Notes under the pieces: model-generated | Database searches by the model: none | The model's input: only the letters and a program-made list of their open reading frames with translations | What the model was told of the DNA's origin: nothing | Source of the DNA: Sulfurimonas sp. UBA6014 | Lineage (GTDB): Bacteria; Campylobacterota; Campylobacteria; Campylobacterales; Sulfurimonadaceae | Direction: 5' to 3' | DNA: 17,257 bases | NCBI GenBank assembly: GCA_002428085.1 | Contig: DJAA01000045.1 | Span: 13,889-31,145, forward strand | Made by a program: the position numbers and the translations under genes | Shown here: positions 15,104-17,257 of the stretch, in pieces | Numbering within the stretch: position 1 is the first letter of the stretch | Layout of the letters: every line of letters starts with the position of its first letter

Positions 15104-16756
15104 ATGATGCACGAAAAGCACCAAGAAACAATACACCAAGAAGAGACGTTAATCACATTCGATGATTTAAACTTAAGAAAAGAGGTACTCCAAGCAGTTA
15201 AATTTGCTGGTTTTACCATCCCAAGCCCAATTCAAGTTCAAGCAATTCCTTTTGTTTTAGCAGGTCGCGATATCGTTGGTCAGGCACATACAGGAACAGG
15301 GAAGACTGCAGCTTTTGGTCTTCCAGCAATTTCCAACATGCACCTAAAAGGTGGCGTTGAAATTTTAGTCATCACTCCTACACGTGAACTTGCCACTCAA
15401 GTCTCTGATGAACTTTTTAAATATGGAAGAAACTTAGGGGTCAAAACTGTTACTGTCTATGGAGGAAGCTCATACACACGCCAAATTGACTTAATAAAAA
15501 AAGGTGCGAGCATTGTAGTTGCTACTCCGGGTCGTCTTTTAGATATTTTGAAAAAAGAGATGGTCAAAGACTTCACCCCTTCTATGGTTATTTTAGATGA
15601 AGCAGATGAGATGCTTGATATGGGATTTTTAGATGATATCAACGAGATATTTTCTTATCTTCCTACAAACCGTCAAACACTTTTATTTTCAGCAACTATG
15701 CCACAGCCGATTAAAACGCTTGCTTCTAGAATTCTACATAATCCAGAATTTATCTCTATCACTAAAGGTGAAACTACAAACAGTGACATCGAACAGCTTT
15801 ACTATGTGATAGAAGAGTCTGAAAGAGATGATGCGATTATTCGTCTCATGGACTCAGAAGAGACAAAAAAATCAATTGTGTTTTGTAGAACAAAAAGCGA
15901 AGTTGATAGACTCTCAAATGTCCTCTCAAATGCAGGCTATTTAGCAAACGGTCTCCATGGAGATATGGAGCAACGTCAACGTGAAACAGTCATCAAAGGA
16001 TTTAAAAGCAATGGCGTAAAAGTTCTTGTTGCTACAGATGTTGCAGCTCGCGGTATCCATGTCGATAGTATTTCACACGTTTTTAACTATCATATCCCTT
16101 TTGATCCAGAGTCTTACGTTCACCGTATCGGAAGAACGGGACGTGCAGGGACAAAAGGTAAGGCCATCACACTTTTAACTCCTCTTGAGTTTAAAGAACT
16201 CCAGCGTATCAAACAAAAAGTGGGCACTTCAATGGGTCATGCGTATGTTCCAAGCAAAAATGATTTAAGAAGCACGACTATTACAAACCTTGTAAAAAGA
16301 GTTGAAGATCAACACATCTATAATGAAGCGCACAAAGTTCTTGACCTTTTACGCTTAGACATTGACGAAGAACAAATGGCTTTTAAACTTATCTCCATGT
16401 TACTCGACCAACAAGAGATAAAAGGACCAAACAACATCGGTATTCCTGCAGAGAGAATGGATGCAATTTTAGCTCGCGCAGCACAAAGAGGCGGTGGAAG
16501 TAGCGGCAATCGTGGTCGCGGCAACTCTTCTCGCAGTAAAACAGCAGGCGCTGGAGGTAGCGGTGGCGGATACCGTGGAAGCAAACCTTCTTCTGGTGGG
16601 GATCGTGATCGAAGTGGTGCAGACAGAAATAGTGCAGACCGTAGCCGTAGCAACTCAGATCGCAACCGCAATAGCTCAGACCGTAGCCGAAGCGGTGGCG
16701 AAAGAAGCGCTTCTAGCCCACGAAGTTCTGGCGGATACAGAGGCAACAAAGAGTAA
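15104..16756 (+). CDS. deaD: DEAD-box ATP-dependent RNA helicase, DeaD/CsdA-like
   Basis: Unwinds short RNA duplexes, with likely roles in ribosome assembly, mRNA decay or cold growth (family knowledge). All motifs are present in the 550 residues: Q motif in FTIPSPIQ (37-44), I AHTGTGKT (61-68), Ia PTRELA (92-97), Ib TPGR (141-144), II DEAD (165-168), III SAT (196-198), IV IVFCRTK (258-264), V ATDVAARGIHV (310-320), VI HRIGRTGRAG (340-349). A helical region follows (about 380-460), then an 89-residue tail rich in Arg, Ser and Gly. No DbpA-type RNA-binding domain is apparent, so the deaD name marks family rather than proven orthology. The second ATG (15107) is better spaced from AAAGGA than the first. 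The gene has its own promoter and a structured leader. Confidence 0.94.
   Translation: MMHEKHQETIHQEETLITFDDLNLRKEVLQAVKFAGFTIPSPIQVQAIPFVLAGRDIVGQAHTGTGKTAAFGLPAISNMHLKGGVEILVITPTRELATQVSDELFKYGRNLGVKTVTVYGGSSYTRQIDLIKKGASIVVATPGRLLDILKKEMVKDFTPSMVILDEADEMLDMGFLDDINEIFSYLPTNRQTLLFSATMPQPIKTLASRILHNPEFISITKGETTNSDIEQLYYVIEESERDDAIIRLMDSEETKKSIVFCRTKSEVDRLSNVLSNAGYLANGLHGDMEQRQRETVIKGFKSNGVKVLVATDVAARGIHVDSISHVFNYHIPFDPESYVHRIGRTGRAGTKGKAITLLTPLEFKELQRIKQKVGTSMGHAYVPSKNDLRSTTITNLVKRVEDQHIYNEAHKVLDLLRLDIDEEQMAFKLISMLLDQQEIKGPNNIGIPAERMDAILARAAQRGGGSSGNRGRGNSSRSKTAGAGGSGGGYRGSKPSSGGDRDRSGADRNSADRSRSNSDRNRNSSDRSRSGGERSASSPRSSGGYRGNKE
16601..16696 (+). repeat. Coding repeats in the helicase tail
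   Basis: Residues 500-531 are degenerate DR(S/N)R-type units of about 7 residues with Ser and Asn between them. At DNA level CAGACCGTAGCCG occurs exactly at 16635-16647 and 16677-16689, 42 bases apart. On either side lie two GGYRG motifs (residues 488-492 and 543-547). Such tails usually bind RNA non-specifically and vary in length between strains. Confidence 0.7.
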
Positions 16757-16770
16757 TCAACCTTCAAATC

Positions 16771-16801
16771 TTGGCATAAGCAAAGCTATTTCTTATGCCA
16801 A
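16771..16801 (+). terminator. Hairpin terminator after the helicase gene
   Basis: TTGGCATAAG (16771-16780) and CTTATGCCAA (16792-16801) form a perfect 10-base stem with an 11-base loop, 14 bases after the stop codon. Only a broken T stretch (CTCCTTTAACT) follows, so termination may be partial. A new promoter for the next gene starts 26 bases on, in line with a transcription end here. Confidence 0.6.
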
Positions 16802-16826
16802 ACTCCTTTAACTCATAAAAATTTGT

Positions 16827-16832
16827 TATAAT
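16827..16832 (+). promoter_or_regulatory. Probable -10 box for the HIT-family gene
   Basis: TATAAT lies 21 bases ahead of the ATG at 16854, between the helicase hairpin and the ribosome binding site AGGGGG. No -35 box is clear. Confidence 0.55.
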
Positions 16833-16853
16833 TGTTCAAAAAAAGGGGGTTTC

Positions 16854-17228
16854 ATGCGTATTTATGAAGACACTTTGCTCTACGTAGAAAAAGAGGAGAG
16901 TCAGATCCCTTGGCTCAAAATATTTACAAAAGAGCCCTATAGAGAACTAGGAGATATGCCAAAAGAGATAAGATTGTATCTTTGGCAAACATATGATCTC
17001 ATCGAATATGAGATGCGCCATTTTTATAATCCCAAAAAAATAAATATGGCATCCTTTGCAAACATACTCCCAAGAGTCCACATACACATCATGGCAAGGT
17101 TTGAAAACGACAGCCATTTTCCAAATCCTATGTGGGGAGAAAAATTAAGAGAAAGCACTGTACATCTTCCAAATGAAGAAGAATTTTTAAAAAGAGTTTT
17201 TAACGCTCTGACAAGTAAACATAATTGA
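16854..17228 (+). CDS. HIT-family (histidine triad) protein
   Basis: Probable nucleotide hydrolase or transferase of the HIT superfamily, 124 residues. The active-site strand is LPRVHIHIMARF (72-83) with H76 and H78; the third triad position is M80 rather than His. The downstream pattern FENDSHFPNPMWG (83-95) matches a proteobacterial HIT subgroup whose motif reads H-x-H-x-I-A-R followed by PxPVWG, so the change is a subgroup trait more than decay. The expected final triad histidine is therefore absent, and the true substrate (Ap4A-like or other) is open. ATG 16854 follows a strong AGGGGG at 5 bases. It has its own promoter behind the helicase hairpin. Confidence 0.8.
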   Translation: MRIYEDTLLYVEKEESQIPWLKIFTKEPYRELGDMPKEIRLYLWQTYDLIEYEMRHFYNPKKINMASFANILPRVHIHIMARFENDSHFPNPMWGEKLRESTVHLPNEEEFLKRVFNALTSKHN

Positions 17229-17257
17229 GTGATTTTGGAGAGTTTCCACAAAGTGTA

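Noticed and set aside
16318..16811. Long open frames on both strands over the helicase tail (149 residues minus, 105 residues plus)
   Set aside because: They are by-products of the low-complexity Arg/Ser/Gly repeat; their sequences are Leu/Arg/Pro or Ala/Val runs with no family pattern, and the helicase frame is certain.
17225..17257. Start of a further plus-strand gene at TTG 17225 (frame reads SDFGEFPQSV to the window edge)
   Set aside because: It overlaps the HIT stop codon and looks protein-like, but only 11 codons are visible, the start is TTG and no ribosome binding site precedes it. It needs the next bases.
1..17257. CRISPR array, insertion sequence, prophage, tRNA or rRNA
   Set aside because: No regularly spaced repeats, transposase or integrase motifs, or recognisable tRNA/rRNA segments were seen on either strand by eye; a short ncRNA could be missed without a covariance search.

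Overview
The window looks like chromosomal DNA of a free-living Campylobacterota (epsilonproteobacterial) species, most likely Sulfurimonas or a close relative. The grounds are the AT-rich composition, the TATAAT-type promoters with no clear -35 box, the cluster gap-pgk-tpiA divergent from nadD-rsfS, the ArsRS-like two-component pair, the OprD-like porin, and protein sequences that read like sulfur-oxidising Campylobacterota. This is recognition from memory, not a database match. The DNA is densely packed with genes, and no gene-free stretch exceeds 200 bases.

Layout. (1) Bases 1-3000, minus strand: gap, pgk and tpiA form a tight operon for the triose part of glycolysis/gluconeogenesis. A short GC-rich palindromic element lies just past tpiA at the left edge. 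(2) Bases 3046-3941, plus strand: nadD (NAD synthesis) and rsfS (ribosome silencing factor) overlap and share a promoter. (3) Bases 3956-9823, minus strand: a Fur-box promoter is followed by feoA and feoB (ferrous iron uptake), then an OmpR-type response regulator, a sensor kinase and the lytic transglycosylase mltF, all closely spaced. (4) Bases 9863-12763, minus strand: an OprD-like porin, preceded by a methyl-accepting chemotaxis protein. (5) Bases 12888-13476, plus strand: a CDP-alcohol phosphatidyltransferase (probable phosphatidylserine synthase), convergent with (6) a minus-strand set of a 62-residue unknown protein, an MscS channel and a DoxX-family membrane protein (13501-14913). (7) Bases 15021-17228, plus strand: a DEAD-box RNA helicase with a structured leader and an Arg/Ser/Gly repeat tail, a strong hairpin, and a HIT-family protein with its own promoter.

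Most of this is ordinary core genome. The part that best repays a second look is the 70-base leader of the RNA helicase. It can form two mutually exclusive pairings, one of which hides the Shine-Dalgarno sequence, and it also holds a possible 13-codon leader peptide. Next in interest are the iron-uptake genes running into a two-component system plus mltF, the sensor kinase with no recognisable G1 (DxGxG) box, the REP-like element beside tpiA, and the small unknown gene in front of mscS. I saw no insertion sequence, phage, CRISPR array, rRNA or tRNA gene.
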